Notes: generated by a model not told the origin, from the sequence alone. A DNA stretch of 64,000 nucleotides from Brevundimonas mediterranea (GCF_014196125.1 NZ_JACIDA010000001.1:310001-374000), one strand, 5' to 3'; shown: positions 41,625-53,500, numbered from the stretch's first letter. A program made the numbers and translations.

Positions 41625-42521
41625 ATGAACAGTCTGGCGGCGATAATGGCGGTAGCGGTTTTGACCGCCCCGCAGTCGTCGCCTGACGCCCCTCCCACCG
41701 TCCTGTCCGACATTGTCGTGAACGGTGTGTCCGTCCCTCTCGAGACTCGGGCCAAGGCTTTTGTCGATACTGTGGCCGCTCCATTCCCGCAGGCGACGCT
41801 GGCGCGTTGGAGCGGCGCAATCTGCCCCGCCGTGGTTAATCTTGATCGAGGTCTGGCCTCGCAGATCACGGATCGTATTCGTGCGGAGGCTGGCGCGCTC
41901 GGTGTCCGCGTCGCCGGCGAGGGCTGTCGCGGCAATATAATCATAGTCGCCACGGATGCCGCCGATCTCACTGCGCGGCGGCTCGTCCTTGATTCTGAAC
42001 GCAGCTTCCACCCTGGCGACAGCGGCACTGATTTGGGGCGCTCGGCGTTGGAACGTTTCCAGACATCCGACGCCGCCGTTCGCTGGTGGCATGTTGCGAT
42101 GCCGGTCAGCGATGATACTGGAAAGCTGGCGATCGCGCTGGATGGCGAAGCGCCCCCGGTGCTCGCCGACCGTGTCGTGACGCGACTGCGCGCCAATATC
42201 CGCTATGATATGGCTTGGGTGATCGTCGTGATCGACGTTACAAAGACGGCGACGGTTCCGGTCGGTGATCTTGCCGACTACATCACCATGGTCTCCTTGG
42301 CTCAGATTGACGCCGAGGCTGATTTCGCTCCTTACGACACGGTGCTCAATCTGTTCCAGCCGAACGCTTCGCTCCAGGGCATGACCGGGTGGGATCAAGC
42401 CTATCTGCGGGCGCTTTACGGCGTCGACGCCAACGCGACCAGTTGGGCCTGGCAAAGCCGGGACATGGCGCGATCGATCGCCGAGGGTTTGCTTCGTCAG
42501 CACACCCCCGACCAGGAATAG
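41625..42521 (+). CDS. Exported protein of unknown function between tig and clpP
   Basis: A 298-residue protein with a short signal (AAIMAVAVLTAPQSSPDA). It has two cysteines (AICPAV and GEGCRGN), LDRGLASQITDRIRAEAGALGVRVAGEGCRGNIIIVATDAADLTARRLV and a charged C-terminus. Similar secreted proteins are widespread in Caulobacterales and Sphingomonadales but have no known role. Its GC content is slightly lower than that of tig and clpP. It interrupts the common tig-clpP adjacency and may be transcribed from the tig promoter (24-bp gap). Confidence 0.8.
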   Translation: MNSLAAIMAVAVLTAPQSSPDAPPTVLSDIVVNGVSVPLETRAKAFVDTVAAPFPQATLARWSGAICPAVVNLDRGLASQITDRIRAEAGALGVRVAGEGCRGNIIIVATDAADLTARRLVLDSERSFHPGDSGTDLGRSALERFQTSDAAVRWWHVAMPVSDDTGKLAIALDGEAPPVLADRVVTRLRANIRYDMAWVIVVIDVTKTATVPVGDLADYITMVSLAQIDAEADFAPYDTVLNLFQPNASLQGMTGWDQAYLRALYGVDANATSWAWQSRDMARSIAEGLLRQHTPDQE

Positions 42522-42627
42522 CATCCGCGCGCCTTGCGTCGTGGGCTCTGTAACGCGATATCTCGGTTCAGACATGCGGCGTGCGAGTCGCAGAAGGCCC
42601 TTTGGGCCACATCCCGAGAAGGCTTGA

Positions 42628-43275
42628 ATGCGCGATCCGATCGAACTGATGAATATGAACCTCGTCCCCATGGTGGTGGAGCAGTCCAGCCGGGGCGAGC
42701 GCTCCTTCGACATCTTCTCGCGCCTGCTGCGCGAGCGGATCATCTTCCTGACGGGCCCCTTCGAGGACACGATGGCCTCGCTGATCTGCGCCCAGCTGCT
42801 GTTCCTGGAATCGGAGAACCCCAAGAAGGAGATCTCCATGTACATCAACAGTCCCGGCGGACAGGTGTCCTCGGCGCTCGCGATCTACGACACCATGCAA
42901 TACATCAAGAGCCCGGTCTCGACCGTGGTCATGGGCATGGCCGCCTCGGCCGGCTCGCTGATCCTGACGGCCGGCGCTGCGGGCCAGCGCATCGCCCTGC
43001 CGAACGCCCGCATCATGGTGCACCAGCCCTCGGGCGGCTTCCGCGGCCAGGCCTCGGACATCGAGCTGCACGCCGCCGACATCCGCTACACCAAGAAGCG
43101 TCTGAACGAGATCTATGTCCACCACACCGGCCGGACCTACGAAGAAGTCGAAAAGACCCTGGACCGCGACCACTTCATGTCGGCCGAAGAGGCCAAGGCC
43201 TGGGGCATCGTCGACCACGTCTACGACAAGCGCGAACAGGCCGACGCCGACGGCGTCAAGACGCCCGGCCACTAA
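42628..43275 (+). CDS. clpP: ATP-dependent Clp protease proteolytic subunit
   Basis: A 215-residue serine protease subunit. The catalytic triad is S107 (MGMAASAGS), H132 (MVHQPSGGF) and probably D181 ([11 protein letters not shown]). [18 protein letters not shown] is the oxyanion-side motif. Two heptameric rings form the chamber, and ClpX encoded 1.3 kb downstream is the unfoldase partner. In Caulobacter this protease drives cell-cycle turnover of CtrA. A strong terminator follows, so clpP is not co-transcribed with clpX. Confidence 0.98.
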   Translation: MRDPIELMNMNLVPMVVEQSSRGERSFDIFSRLLRERIIFLTGPFEDTMASLICAQLLFLESENPKKEISMYINSPGGQVSSALAIYDTMQYIKSPVSTVVMGMAASAGSLILTAGAAGQRIALPNARIMVHQPSGGFRGQASDIELHAADIRYTKKRLNEIYVHHTGRTYEEVEKTLDRDHFMSAEEAKAWGIVDHVYDKREQADADGVKTPGH

Positions 43276-43294
43276 ACCGCCGGATGATATGGCG

Positions 43295-43330
43295 AAAGGG
43301 CGCGCCGTCGCGGCGCGCCCTTTTCATTTT
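43295..43330 (+). terminator. Rho-independent terminator after clpP
   Basis: AAAGGGCGCGCC and GGCGCGCCCTTT form a perfect 12-bp stem around a GTCGC loop, followed by TTTCATTTT. It ends the clpP transcript. Confidence 0.93.
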
Positions 43331-43347
43331 GTGCTATCGGAACCGTC

Positions 43348-43668
43348 ATGCAGTTCACACGAGATCCCAGCGGCACGGTCGAGGTCGACGGCGAGACCTA
43401 TGTTTGGGAAATCCGTCGCCAGCCTCAACCCAAGGGCGGCAACGTCTGGGAGGGCATGGCCGTGTCTTTGCGCCACGTCGATTTCAAGCGCGAAGCCATC
43501 GTGCAGTTCCCGCCGCCCTTGCGCCCCAACGGCCGGCCCGACGTCGAGAAGCAGCGCGTCAATGTCGATGCGGTCCGCAACGCCGTCGCCTCGGCCATGG
43601 AGGCGGGATGGGACCCGACCTCGCGCGGCAAGGCGGTCGTGTTTGACGTGGACGCGGACGGCGCCTGA
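43348..43668 (+). CDS. Conserved small cytoplasmic protein of unknown function
   Basis: A 106-residue protein with a beta-strand-rich start (GTVEVDGETYVWEIRRQP, WEGMAVSLRHVDFKREAIVQFP) and a helical end (DAVRNAVASAMEAGWDP), closing with RGKAVVFDVDADGA. No domain is recognised with certainty. It is convergent with the HAD phosphatase gene, four bases from its stop. Confidence 0.72.
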   Translation: MQFTRDPSGTVEVDGETYVWEIRRQPQPKGGNVWEGMAVSLRHVDFKREAIVQFPPPLRPNGRPDVEKQRVNVDAVRNAVASAMEAGWDPTSRGKAVVFDVDADGA

Positions 43669-43671
43669 CCG

Positions 43672-44343
43672 TCACGGCTTCTGGCGGAACACCCTGAATC
43701 CGGGCTGCTGCGCCATGGCCAGCATCTCGCGGTCGCCCGAGGTGTCGCCATAGGCGGCGGTCAGCACCATGTCCTCGCCATAGGCGGCCTTCAGACGCCG
43801 CACCTTTTCCAGCCCGCGACAATTCGGCCCAGCAAAGGCGCCCGTCACCCTCTGTTCCGAATCGAACACCAGCGGGGTGCCCAGCAAGGCCTCGGCGCCC
43901 AGTCTGCGTGCAAAGGGCGCCACCGTGGTCTCGGGCGAGGCGGTCACAATCACGCGATGGGCGCCGCGTTCGCCCCAATCGTTCCAAACCTTCAGGCCGT
44001 CGGGCCGTATGAAACGATCCCAGATGGTGTCTGCGAATTGCGTCGCCTCGGCCTCCAGGGCCGTCTTCGTCTCGCCGGCCAGGAATTCCTTCACCGAGGC
44101 GGCCTTGATCCGACCCCGATCCCGGTCCCGCGCATAGACGGCCAGGGCGGGCGCCAGCTTGACCAGGCCCAGTGCCCAGCCGCCCGGACCGGCACGCCAG
44201 CGCAGGAATTCGGTGAAACTGTCGCGAATAGTCAGGGTGCCGTCGAAATCAAAGGCCACGATGGGCGCCGCGCCCGGGTCTGGCGCGTCTCCCGACTTCG
44301 TCCGGGACTGGCGCAAATCCTGCAAGCTCCCCATGTCAGACAT
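43672..44343 (-). CDS. HAD-IB phosphatase (SerB-like)
   Basis: A 223-residue HAD hydrolase with the nucleophile motif AFDFDGTLTIRDSF near residue 35, second motif VIVTASPETTV, a lysine in KVRRLKAAYG and the acidic YGDTSGDREMLAMA. A helical cap follows motif I, as in subfamily IB (phosphoserine phosphatase and glycerol-phosphate phosphatase types). It is probably a small-metabolite phosphatase. The start may be 44373 instead; the protein-like part begins later either way. Confidence 0.9.
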   Translation of the reverse strand: MSDMGSLQDLRQSRTKSGDAPDPGAAPIVAFDFDGTLTIRDSFTEFLRWRAGPGGWALGLVKLAPALAVYARDRDRGRIKAASVKEFLAGETKTALEAEATQFADTIWDRFIRPDGLKVWNDWGERGAHRVIVTASPETTVAPFARRLGAEALLGTPLVFDSEQRVTGAFAGPNCRGLEKVRRLKAAYGEDMVLTAAYGDTSGDREMLAMAQQPGFRVFRQKP

Positions 44344-44537
44344 TCGCCTTGATCCCCACCGACACTGATCCATCCCCGCCTTGCAACATTCCCCTGCCGC
44401 CTTCGGGGTTGTCGTTGAACGTGGGATGGGTGATTGTCATTTTTTGAAGACCTTTGCGTCCAGAGTGCTGGAATCAACGTGGAGGAAGCGCGTTTCGGGC
44501 CATTTCGGTCCGCTCCGCGGGAGTGAGATAAGGGTCT

Positions 44538-45806
44538 ATGACCAAAGCAGCCGGCTCTGACGCCAAAAGCACCCTGTACTGCTCGTTCTGCGGAAAGAGC
44601 CAGCACGAGGTCCGCAAACTGATTGCGGGCCCGACCGTGTTCATCTGCGATGAATGCGTCGAACTGTGCATGGACATCATCCGTGAAGAGCACAAGATCG
44701 GGTTCAAGAAGACCACCGACGGCGTCCCCACGCCGAAGGAGATTCGCGACGTCCTTGATGACTACGTCATCGGCCAGTCGCACGCCAAGAAGGTCCTCTC
44801 GGTCGCCGTTCACAACCATTACAAGCGTCTGAACCACGCGACGAAGAACAACGACGTCGAGCTGGCCAAGTCGAACATCATGCTGATCGGCCCGACCGGG
44901 TCGGGCAAGACGCTGCTGGCCCAGACGCTGGCCCGAATCATCGACGTGCCCTTCACCATGGCCGACGCCACCACCCTGACCGAAGCCGGTTATGTGGGCG
45001 AAGACGTCGAGAACATCATCCTGAAGCTGCTCCAGGCCTCCGACTACAATGTCGAACGGGCCCAGCGCGGCATCGTCTATATCGATGAAATCGACAAGAT
45101 CAGCCGCAAGTCGGACAATCCCTCGATCACCCGCGACGTCTCGGGCGAGGGCGTGCAGCAGGCCCTGCTGAAGATCATGGAAGGCACGGTCGCCTCCGTG
45201 CCCCCGCAGGGCGGCCGCAAACATCCGCAGCAGGAGTTCCTGCAGGTCGACACCGCCAACATCCTCTTCATCGTCGGCGGCGCCTTCGCCGGGCTGGAGA
45301 AGGTGATCTCGGCGCGCGGGGCAGGGGCCTCGATCGGCTTCGGCGCCCAGGTCAAGGAAATCGACGAGCGTCGCACCGGCGACATCCTCAAGGGCGTCGA
45401 GCCCGACGACCTGATGCGTTTCGGTTTGATCCCCGAGTTCATCGGCCGTCTGCCCGTTCTGGCGACCCTGGAAGATCTGGACGAAACGGCCCTGGTCACC
45501 ATCCTGACCGAGCCCAAGAACGCCCTGGTCAAACAGTACAAGCGCCTGTTCGAGATGGAGAATGTCGAACTGACCTTCACCGACGACGCCCTGATCGCCG
45601 TCGCCAAGAAGGCCATCACCCGCAAGACCGGCGCGCGGGGCCTGCGTTCGATCCTGGAAGGCATTCTGCTGGAAACCATGTTCGAACTGCCGACCTTCGA
45701 AGGCGTCGAGGAAGTGGTGGTCAACGCCGAGGTCATCGACGGCAAGGCCCAGCCCCTGCTGATCTATTCCGAGGCCTCCAAGAAGAAGGCCGACGGCGCC
45801 GCCTGA
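44538..45806 (+). CDS. clpX: Clp protease ATP-binding subunit ClpX
   Basis: A 422-residue AAA+ unfoldase. The N-terminal zinc-binding domain has C-x-x-C in [11 protein letters not shown] and C-x-x-C in CDECVELC. Walker A is GPTGSGKT and Walker B is [10 protein letters not shown]. The pore loop [10 protein letters not shown] grips substrate. IGF-type loop residues that dock on ClpP are in [15 protein letters not shown], and sensor-2 lies in [18 protein letters not shown]. It unfolds tagged proteins and feeds ClpP. A perfect terminator follows. Confidence 0.98.
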   Translation: MTKAAGSDAKSTLYCSFCGKSQHEVRKLIAGPTVFICDECVELCMDIIREEHKIGFKKTTDGVPTPKEIRDVLDDYVIGQSHAKKVLSVAVHNHYKRLNHATKNNDVELAKSNIMLIGPTGSGKTLLAQTLARIIDVPFTMADATTLTEAGYVGEDVENIILKLLQASDYNVERAQRGIVYIDEIDKISRKSDNPSITRDVSGEGVQQALLKIMEGTVASVPPQGGRKHPQQEFLQVDTANILFIVGGAFAGLEKVISARGAGASIGFGAQVKEIDERRTGDILKGVEPDDLMRFGLIPEFIGRLPVLATLEDLDETALVTILTEPKNALVKQYKRLFEMENVELTFTDDALIAVAKKAITRKTGARGLRSILEGILLETMFELPTFEGVEEVVVNAEVIDGKAQPLLIYSEASKKKADGAA

Positions 45807-45834
45807 TCGGGCGTCGCCTCCGCACTGAAATGAA

Positions 45835-45866
45835 GGGCCGGAGCGACAACGCTCCGGCCCTTTTTC
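45835..45866 (+). terminator. Rho-independent terminator after clpX
   Basis: GGGCCGGAGCG (45835-45845), loop ACAA, CGCTCCGGCCC, then TTTTTCTG. It is an 11-bp perfect stem ending the clpX transcript. Confidence 0.95.
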
Positions 45867-45879
45867 TGTCTCCGCTCAG

Positions 45880-45944
45880 ACCCTCTCCCGCTTGCGGGAG
45901 AGGTGGCCCGGCGTCCGCGCAGCGGACCAGGGTCGGAGAGGGGA
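45880..45944. repeat. Palindromic intergenic repeat
   Basis: CCTCTCCCGC-TT-GCGGGAGAGG (45882-45903) is a perfect 10-bp palindrome, followed by GTCCGC-GCA-GCGGAC (45913-45927) and GGTCGGAGAGGGG. This is a type of intergenic repeat widespread in alphaproteobacteria. A broken relative, CTTCCTCTGCAAGCGGGGGAAG, lies near 46010. Confidence 0.7.
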
Positions 45945-46037
45945 GGCTGGCTTGCTGGAAGAAGACTTCCCCCATCGTCACGCGGGTCGCTTCGCGCCAC
46001 GACGCGACACTTCCTCTGCAAGCGGGGGAAGATCTGA

Positions 46038-46229
46038 TCAGCCGCCCAGCACCAGCATATGACCGGGATGGGTTTCCGCCTGGGCCCGGGCGCACTGAAC
46101 GGCGCTCTTGGCGTCGGTGAAGACGCCCTCGAACAAACCGTCGCTCGAGGTGACAAGCCAGCGGCCGTTCGCGGGCTGGATCGTCAGGGTTTCGACAGCG
46201 GGCGGCGAAGGAGGAGGGGCGGCGATCAT
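46038..46229 (-). CDS. Small protein, third gene of an overlapping trio
   Basis: A 63-residue protein starting MIAAPPPSPPAVETLTIQ. The core NGRWLVTSSDGLFEGVFTDAKSAVQCARAQAETHPGH resembles a short DUF2188-type fold (strand, turn, helix). Its ATG overlaps the stop of the upstream gene by four bases. No function is known. Confidence 0.65.
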   Translation of the reverse strand: MIAAPPPSPPAVETLTIQPANGRWLVTSSDGLFEGVFTDAKSAVQCARAQAETHPGHMLVLGG

Positions 46230-46435
46230 TGCGCCCGCCTGTGCTGGTCGCGGTTCAACCGATCGGCCTCGGCCTGCAGCCGCGCCGCAAGCCGTTCGGC
46301 TGCGGCCCGATCAGGCAGGGGACGGGTCGCCGCGCCGTTGACCGCGACGGCCCATCCGGCCGCGCGTGCCACGACCCTGTATCGTCGCGGCGGGACCGGC
46401 TCGGCGGCCCCGCCTTCCAGATGGCCCTGCATCAT
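46226..46435 (-). CDS. Small protein, second gene of an overlapping trio
   Basis: A 69-residue protein (MMQGHLEGGAAEPVPPRRYRVVARAAGWAVAVNG...) with the same strand-turn-helix layout as its downstream neighbour and a charged C-terminal helix. Start and stop each overlap a neighbour by four bases, which indicates coupled translation. The similar layout suggests the two are old duplicates. Confidence 0.65.
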   Translation of the reverse strand: MMQGHLEGGAAEPVPPRRYRVVARAAGWAVAVNGAATRPLPDRAAAERLAARLQAEADRLNRDQHRRAQ

Positions 46436-46560
46436 CGCGACGGCCCCCGGTGAATCGGCGCACCGAACAGAGCGCCGATGACGGTCCAGGCCATCTTCAG
46501 TGTGGACGGTTTGTCGGCGGATCTTTTCAGCGACTCCGCCAGTAGATGTGAACGGCTCAT
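46432..46560 (-). CDS. 42-residue protein, first gene of an overlapping trio
   Basis: The ATG at 46560 is preceded by GGAGAGACC. The product MSRSHLLAESLKRSADKPSTLK... has an amphipathic start and a short hydrophobic patch (MAWTVIGALFGAP), then a basic tail. A longer frame upstream has no ribosome-binding site. Function is unknown. Confidence 0.6.
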   Translation of the reverse strand: MSRSHLLAESLKRSADKPSTLKMAWTVIGALFGAPIHRGPSR

Positions 46561-46673
46561 GGTCTCTCCTTCGCCGACCAGAAGACGCCCAAACCCCGTA
46601 AAGCCGCCATGTCGAAAGCGCGGGCCGGCGTAATGCGGACGTAAAGCGCTACATTCACCTCGCCGCCCTCCCT

Positions 46674-46846
46674 CTTTCGTCATTCCGGGCGAAGCGCAGC
46701 GGAGACCCGGAACCCAGCGGCGCCAAAGGCGAAATCCATCCGCCGCACAATGCCGGACGACCTAATCCGCGACAGGTTCGCGCTCTCGCGCGCCGCTGGG
46801 TTCCGGGTCTGCGGGCCAAGCGGCCCTCCGCCCGGAATGACGAAAG
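46674..46846. mobile_element. MITE-like palindromic element
   Basis: CTTTCGTCATTCCGGGC (46674-46690) and GCCCGGAATGACGAAAG (46830-46846) are perfect 17-bp inverted ends of a 173-bp element. Inside them a second perfect pair, ACCCGGAACCCAGCGGCGC and GCGCCGCTGGGTTCCGGGT, continues the symmetry. It codes for nothing. Elements of this sequence type are common between genes in alphaproteobacteria and are thought to be non-autonomous mobile or palindromic repeats. No target duplication is obvious. Confidence 0.85.
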
Positions 46847-47547
46847 TGATGATCGACAACCTAGGCCAACTGTCACAATGACGCTGGTCTGAATCGAACG
46901 ATTTCAACGCCCTAAAAGAATCTCGACCCTATTTCCCCGCCATGCCCGCCGGCGCCCGTATCATCCTCTCATCCCCGCCGATGGGGAGGGCGTCGGATCC
47001 AGCGCCCTGGCGGCGGCGGGGCTGTGGTCGAGCGATGAAGCCGGCGGGGAGGAGACCGCCGGGGGCCTTAGGGGCGGCGATGGATGCCGCCTCCTGCTCG
47101 CCGCACGCTTCGGAAAGCGGGCCGCTGTCGATCCTTGTCGGCATGTCCGCCCCGGCGAAGCCGTCGCAAGGCGGCCCGCCGATCCGGCAAGGCTCGAAGA
47201 CGAGGGCCGCCAGCCGGAGCGCGTGTGGAAAACGACCGCGTGGGACGACGACTGCGCCGAAACGGTACTTAAAACCTCAAACACCGGGTGCAGACCCGGC
47301 GTCCCACGCCCTCCCCGAACTTCGCCGTGAGAACGGCGAGGACAAGGCCAATTCCGCATGTGCGTGCGGCGTCCAAACCACGCAGGTGTGGGCCGTTCGC
47401 CAGCCACGCTTGAACCACGGCTCTTTCAAACCACATACTCATCCGAACGCCGTCGGAATCGACGGGCTGTCATGCGCTGGTCGGACCTCTTGTCCGGGCG
47501 ACCGTGGCGGCGGGCCGGAGATCATCAATGGCCCAGGAGTACGCATC
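46847..47547. other. Long region upstream of lon
   Basis: About 700 bases separate the palindromic element from lon. One frame stays open for over 400 bases with coding-like third-position GC (it includes the peptides RLLLAARFGKRAAVD and ERVWKTTAWDDDCAETVLK) but has no ATG, GTG or TTG at a sensible place, so it may be a decayed gene. The region also holds a perfect hairpin CCGGGT-GCA-GACCCGG near 47287 and paired GCGTGGGAC/GTCCCACGC segments around it, which could fold as RNA. A sigma-32-like promoter lies near its end. Confidence 0.4.
47409..47437 (+). promoter_or_regulatory. Sigma-32-like heat-shock promoter of lon
   Basis: CTTGAA (47409-47414) and CCACATA (47431-47437) are separated by 16 bases, close to the heat-shock consensus CTTGAA/CCCCATnT. 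It lies about 110 bases before the lon ATG. Lon is heat-inducible in most proteobacteria. Confidence 0.5.
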
Positions 47548-49944
<2,397 letters not shown>

Positions 49945-49969
49945 GCCGCGACCTAAGTCGCAGACGAAA

Positions 49970-50006
49970 CGCCGCCGACACGCCTGTCGGCGGCGTTTTC
50001 GCTTTT
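49970..50006 (+). terminator. Rho-independent terminator after lon
   Basis: CGCCGCCGACA (49970-49980), loop CGCC, TGTCGGCGGCG, then TTTTCGCTTTT. It separates lon from hup. Confidence 0.94.
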
Positions 50007-50053
50007 GACGCAACCGCCGATCCGCCCTTTACTGGTTTGCTTGGGAGGATGAT

Positions 50054-50329
50054 ATGACGAAAGCCGAACTTATCGGCCGTATGGCGACGGCCGCGAACAT
50101 CAGCCGCGATCAGGCCAAGACGGCGCTCGAAGCCTTCACCGACGGCGTGGTGGAAGCCCTGACCCAGGGTCGGGACGTCAAGCTGATCGGCTTCGGCAGT
50201 TTCACCCCTGTCGATCGCAAGGCCGGCGTCGCCCGCAACCCCCAGACAGGTCAGGCCGTGGCCCGGCCCGCCTCCCGCACCGCGCGCTTTCGCCCCGGCG
50301 AAGGCTTGAAAAGCGCCTTGAACGGTTGA
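50054..50329 (+). CDS. hup: DNA-binding protein HU
   Basis: A 91-residue histone-like HU protein. N-terminal helices (MTKAELIGRMATAANISRDQAKTALEAFTDGVVEAL) are followed by the family strand GRDVKLIGFGSFTPVDRKAGVARNPQTGQAVARPASRTARFRPGEGLK, which contains the arm with RNPQTG and the DNA-contacting lysines and arginines. It dimerises and bends DNA in the nucleoid. The gene has GGGAGGATGAT upstream and lies after the lon terminator, as in related genomes. Confidence 0.96.
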   Translation: MTKAELIGRMATAANISRDQAKTALEAFTDGVVEALTQGRDVKLIGFGSFTPVDRKAGVARNPQTGQAVARPASRTARFRPGEGLKSALNG

Positions 50330-50375
50330 AGCCCAACGGGCATAAGCCCGGCTCCGGTTTCCACTTCGGTTTCTT

Positions 50376-50452
50376 GGGCGGCTAGCTCAGCTGGTCAGAG
50401 CATCTCGTTTACACCGAGAGGGTCGGCGGTTCGAACCCGTCGCCGCCTACCA
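50376..50452 (+). tRNA. tRNA-Val (TAC)
   Basis: A 77-base cloverleaf: acceptor GGGCGGC/GCCGCCT, D-loop AGCTCAGCTGGTCAGAGC, anticodon stem-loop TCTCG-TTTACAC-CGAGA with anticodon TAC, T-arm GGCGGTTCGAACCCGTC and encoded CCA. Confidence 0.97.
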
Positions 50453-50457
50453 AACAA

Positions 50458-50493
50458 AAAGGCCGCCGGAGCGATCCGGCGGCCTTTGTCTTT
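50458..50493. terminator. Bidirectional terminator between tRNA-Val and the autotransporter
   Basis: AAAGGCCGCCGGA (50458-50470), loop GCGA, TCCGGCGGCCTTT. T-rich tracts occur on both strands (TTTGTCTTTT forward, TTTTTGTTTGG reverse), so it can stop both convergent transcripts. Confidence 0.92.
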
Positions 50494-50508
50494 TGGCGAT
50501 CGCCTTGG

Positions 50509-53500
50509 TCAGAACCGGAAGCTGGCCCGCAGCAGCAGCGAATAGCGGACGTAATCCTCAAGCAGTTCCGCGTCGCCCGTCAGGGACAGCATGCCCAGGT
50601 CGTTGCCCAGGTTCATGCGGAAGCCCAGGATCAGGCCGCCGCCCTCGACCCCGTCCGGCGACAGGACGAAGTCCGGGCCGCCGCTGGCGAAGCGGGCGAT
50701 GGTCTCGCCGGCGTCGACGGACAGGTTCTGGCGATAGCCGATGCGCAGTTCCGGACGGATCCAGCCGTCCTTGCCGAAGCCGTAGCCGACGTTCATCGCC
50801 GCAACGGCCGAGAAGATGTGGCTGTCGCGCGAGTCGATATCCAGATCGAAGCCGCTGCCGCCGCCCGATTCTGAGCGGGCGCCTTCCGACAGGCGGAAGT
50901 ACTCGGCGTACACCTCGGGACGCACGTTCAGGCGACCGTAGTTGCGCTCGTAGGAGGCGCCGCCGGCTGCGGCTGCAGTCCAGCCGTGCCAGTCGGATTT
51001 GTTGTTCAGATAGACGCCGTTGGCGACCAGCGACCGGTCGGCGTTGAAGCTGGCGTAGCCGCCGGCCGCGCGCGCCCAGGTCGTCCAGTACTGGCCCTGA
51101 GCACGCCAGTAGAGGCCCAGCTCCAGCAGGTTGGCCGACAGGACTTCCTCGGCCTCGGACTCGGGGTCCTTGATGTCCGACGAGGTGAAGGCGGCCGTCA
51201 GGCCGAAGGCGCCCGCGCCGGTGCCCTTTTCGACGCCGCCCGCGACGCCGAAGCCCTCAGAGCGGAAGCCGTAGGAATCGGTCTTGTCCTTGTCGGCGTA
51301 GAAGTTGATCTCCTGCACCCAGGCGCTGGTCTCGCCGGGGGCTGCGGAGGCGTTGCGGCCGGTCAGGGCGCGGGTCACCGCGTCGACGCCGGCCGACAGG
51401 GACATCAGAGGCCCGCCCGAGTGGTCCGGCAGCATCTGCTCATAGGCGTCGATGAAGCCGTCCCGGTTCGTCTGGCTCAGGAACAGGTTCCGGATCGTCT
51501 CATTGCTGCCCAGGGCGGCATAGACGGCGTCGAAGGCCGAGGCCTCGACGGGGATCAGATCGGCTTCCTGGGCGGTGCGGCGACGGGCGTCGACGTAGAC
51601 TTCCCCTGCGGCTTGATCGACGCCCGCCTGAACGACGTAAAGATAGGGGGAATTATTGGTCAGCAGGGTCTGGTTGATGTCACCGACGTTCAGGGCGCCG
51701 GCCTTGATCACGCTGAACCGTTCCGGCGACTCCAGAAGGGACGAGAAGCGGACGCCCAGTTGCGCGCCCGTGGCCAGGGTTGCGGCGCCGCTGACGTTGA
51801 ATCCGCCGGCGCGATCGCCTTGAGGGTCGACGGTGGCGATCAGGACGCCCTCGGCCCCGACGTTCAGGCTGGAAATCGAAGTGGTGGTCGCCTGGGTCGC
51901 GTTCAGCGTGCCCTTGGAGACGTTGATGTCGAGGGCCCCGTCGCTGTCGGTGACAGCGCCGCTCACCGCCGCGCCGCCGCTGATGGACAGCCGGTCGGCG
52001 CCGGCGCCGAAGGACATGTCGCCGATGACCGTGCCGTTCTCGACGTTGAAGGTATCCGCGCCCGAACCGAATTTCACCGCGCCGACGATGACGGGTTCGC
52101 TGGCGTCAGGGACCCCGTCCTTGTCCGTATCGGTCGCCGTGCTGTCGGCGGCGGCCGTGATGCCGTACTGACGAACCGTGACACCGCTGGTGTTGGCCGT
52201 CAGGTCGATGGCGGTCACCGTACCGTCGACCGCTGTAGTGTCGGTGGAGTCCGCCGACAGCGAGCCGATGATGGAGCCGGCGTTGCTCAATTGGGTCAGG
52301 GTGCCGGACTGGTCGCGGATGACCGTCGCCGCGCCGTGGTTTCCGCCGAAAGAGGCCACGATATTGCCGGTGTTCGTCAGGGAACCGACATTGGCCCCGG
52401 CGCCGATAAGCACCCCGGTGGCCGTATGGGCCTGTTTGCCCGATGCGACGGCCTGGATATTGCCCGTGTTCGAGATGGCGGGGGCGGTGACGCCGGCGCC
52501 AACCCAGATGGCGGTGGCGTTGGCGTCCACGGCGGTGGAGGCGATCCCGCCTTCGTTACGCACGCCGCCCGCGACGGCGACGGTCTGGCCGCCGACCACG
52601 CCCAGCTGAAGGGCGCGCGATTCGACGCCGGAATAGACGCCCGACCCGGTGATGGAGCCGCGGTTGATCAGGCCATAGGCGGCGTCGCCCGTGCCGACGG
52701 CGCCGAGGGTCACCGCATTGGTCGAGGAGCCGATAAGCAGGGCGGGCGCGCCGCCCAGCGACGTCAGGGAGGCGGTCGTCTCGCTGGCGTCCGGCACGCC
52801 GTCGCCGTCGCGATCCGTATCTTCGCGGTTCTTGACGCCATCGCCGTCGTCATCCTCGTCGCCGTTCTTGACGCCGTCCTTGTCGTCGTCGCCGTCGATC
52901 CCGGCCGAGGAATAGGCCGGGCCCGTATCCAGTAGAATACCGCCCGCCACATTGGCGGCGACGCGCACGGCCGGACCGCCTTGAAGCAGGTCGTCGGCGT
53001 CCAGCTCGTCCAGGAACAGGGTCGAGGCGTTGTCGTAGGTGCCCGTCGTCGGTCGGGTCGAGGGGGGGGTGGTGTAGCGGTAGCCCGTGGTCGTCACGGC
53101 CGAATGGATCTTCAGGGCCCCACCCACGGCGCCTTCGATCGACACGCCCGTCGCGCCGGCGCCGGTTGCGGACACCGAGCCTGCGAGGTCGACATTGCCC
53201 GAGATGGGGCCGGTCGTGCGGATGCCGACGCTATTGTCGCCGACGACGCGCACAGTGCCCAGGCTCTGCAGCTTGCCGGTCAGGGGCGCTTCGACCGCGA
53301 GCCCGTAGGAGTTGTTGCCTTCCACGGAAATCGAGCCGCTGGATTCGACCAGGACATTGCCGACGAAGGGCGAGGCGCCCGCGACCCGCACGCCGTAGCG
53401 GCCGGTTCCGGTGGCGAACGGCCCGTCAAGGTCGCCGTCGCCGTCCGTGTCCTTGATGTCCGCCGTTTCCTGGCTGTCCGTGATGTTGATCGTTCCGCCC

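Noticed and set aside
40242-42848. 868-residue open frame antisense to tig
   Set aside because: It spans several genes on the other strand and consists of repetitive leucine/valine/glycine-rich sequence typical of antisense frames.
46950-47350. tmRNA or RNase P RNA upstream of lon
   Set aside because: Some stems are present, but no tag-peptide frame, tRNA-like domain or RNase P signature could be recognised.
46942-47547. In-frame N-terminal extension of lon by 202 residues
   Set aside because: The standard Lon N-terminus with a good ribosome-binding site begins at 47548, and the extension has no Lon-like sequence.
50986-52935. 649-residue open frame antisense to the autotransporter
   Set aside because: Composition reflects the antisense of glycine/threonine-rich repeats; no recognisable domain.
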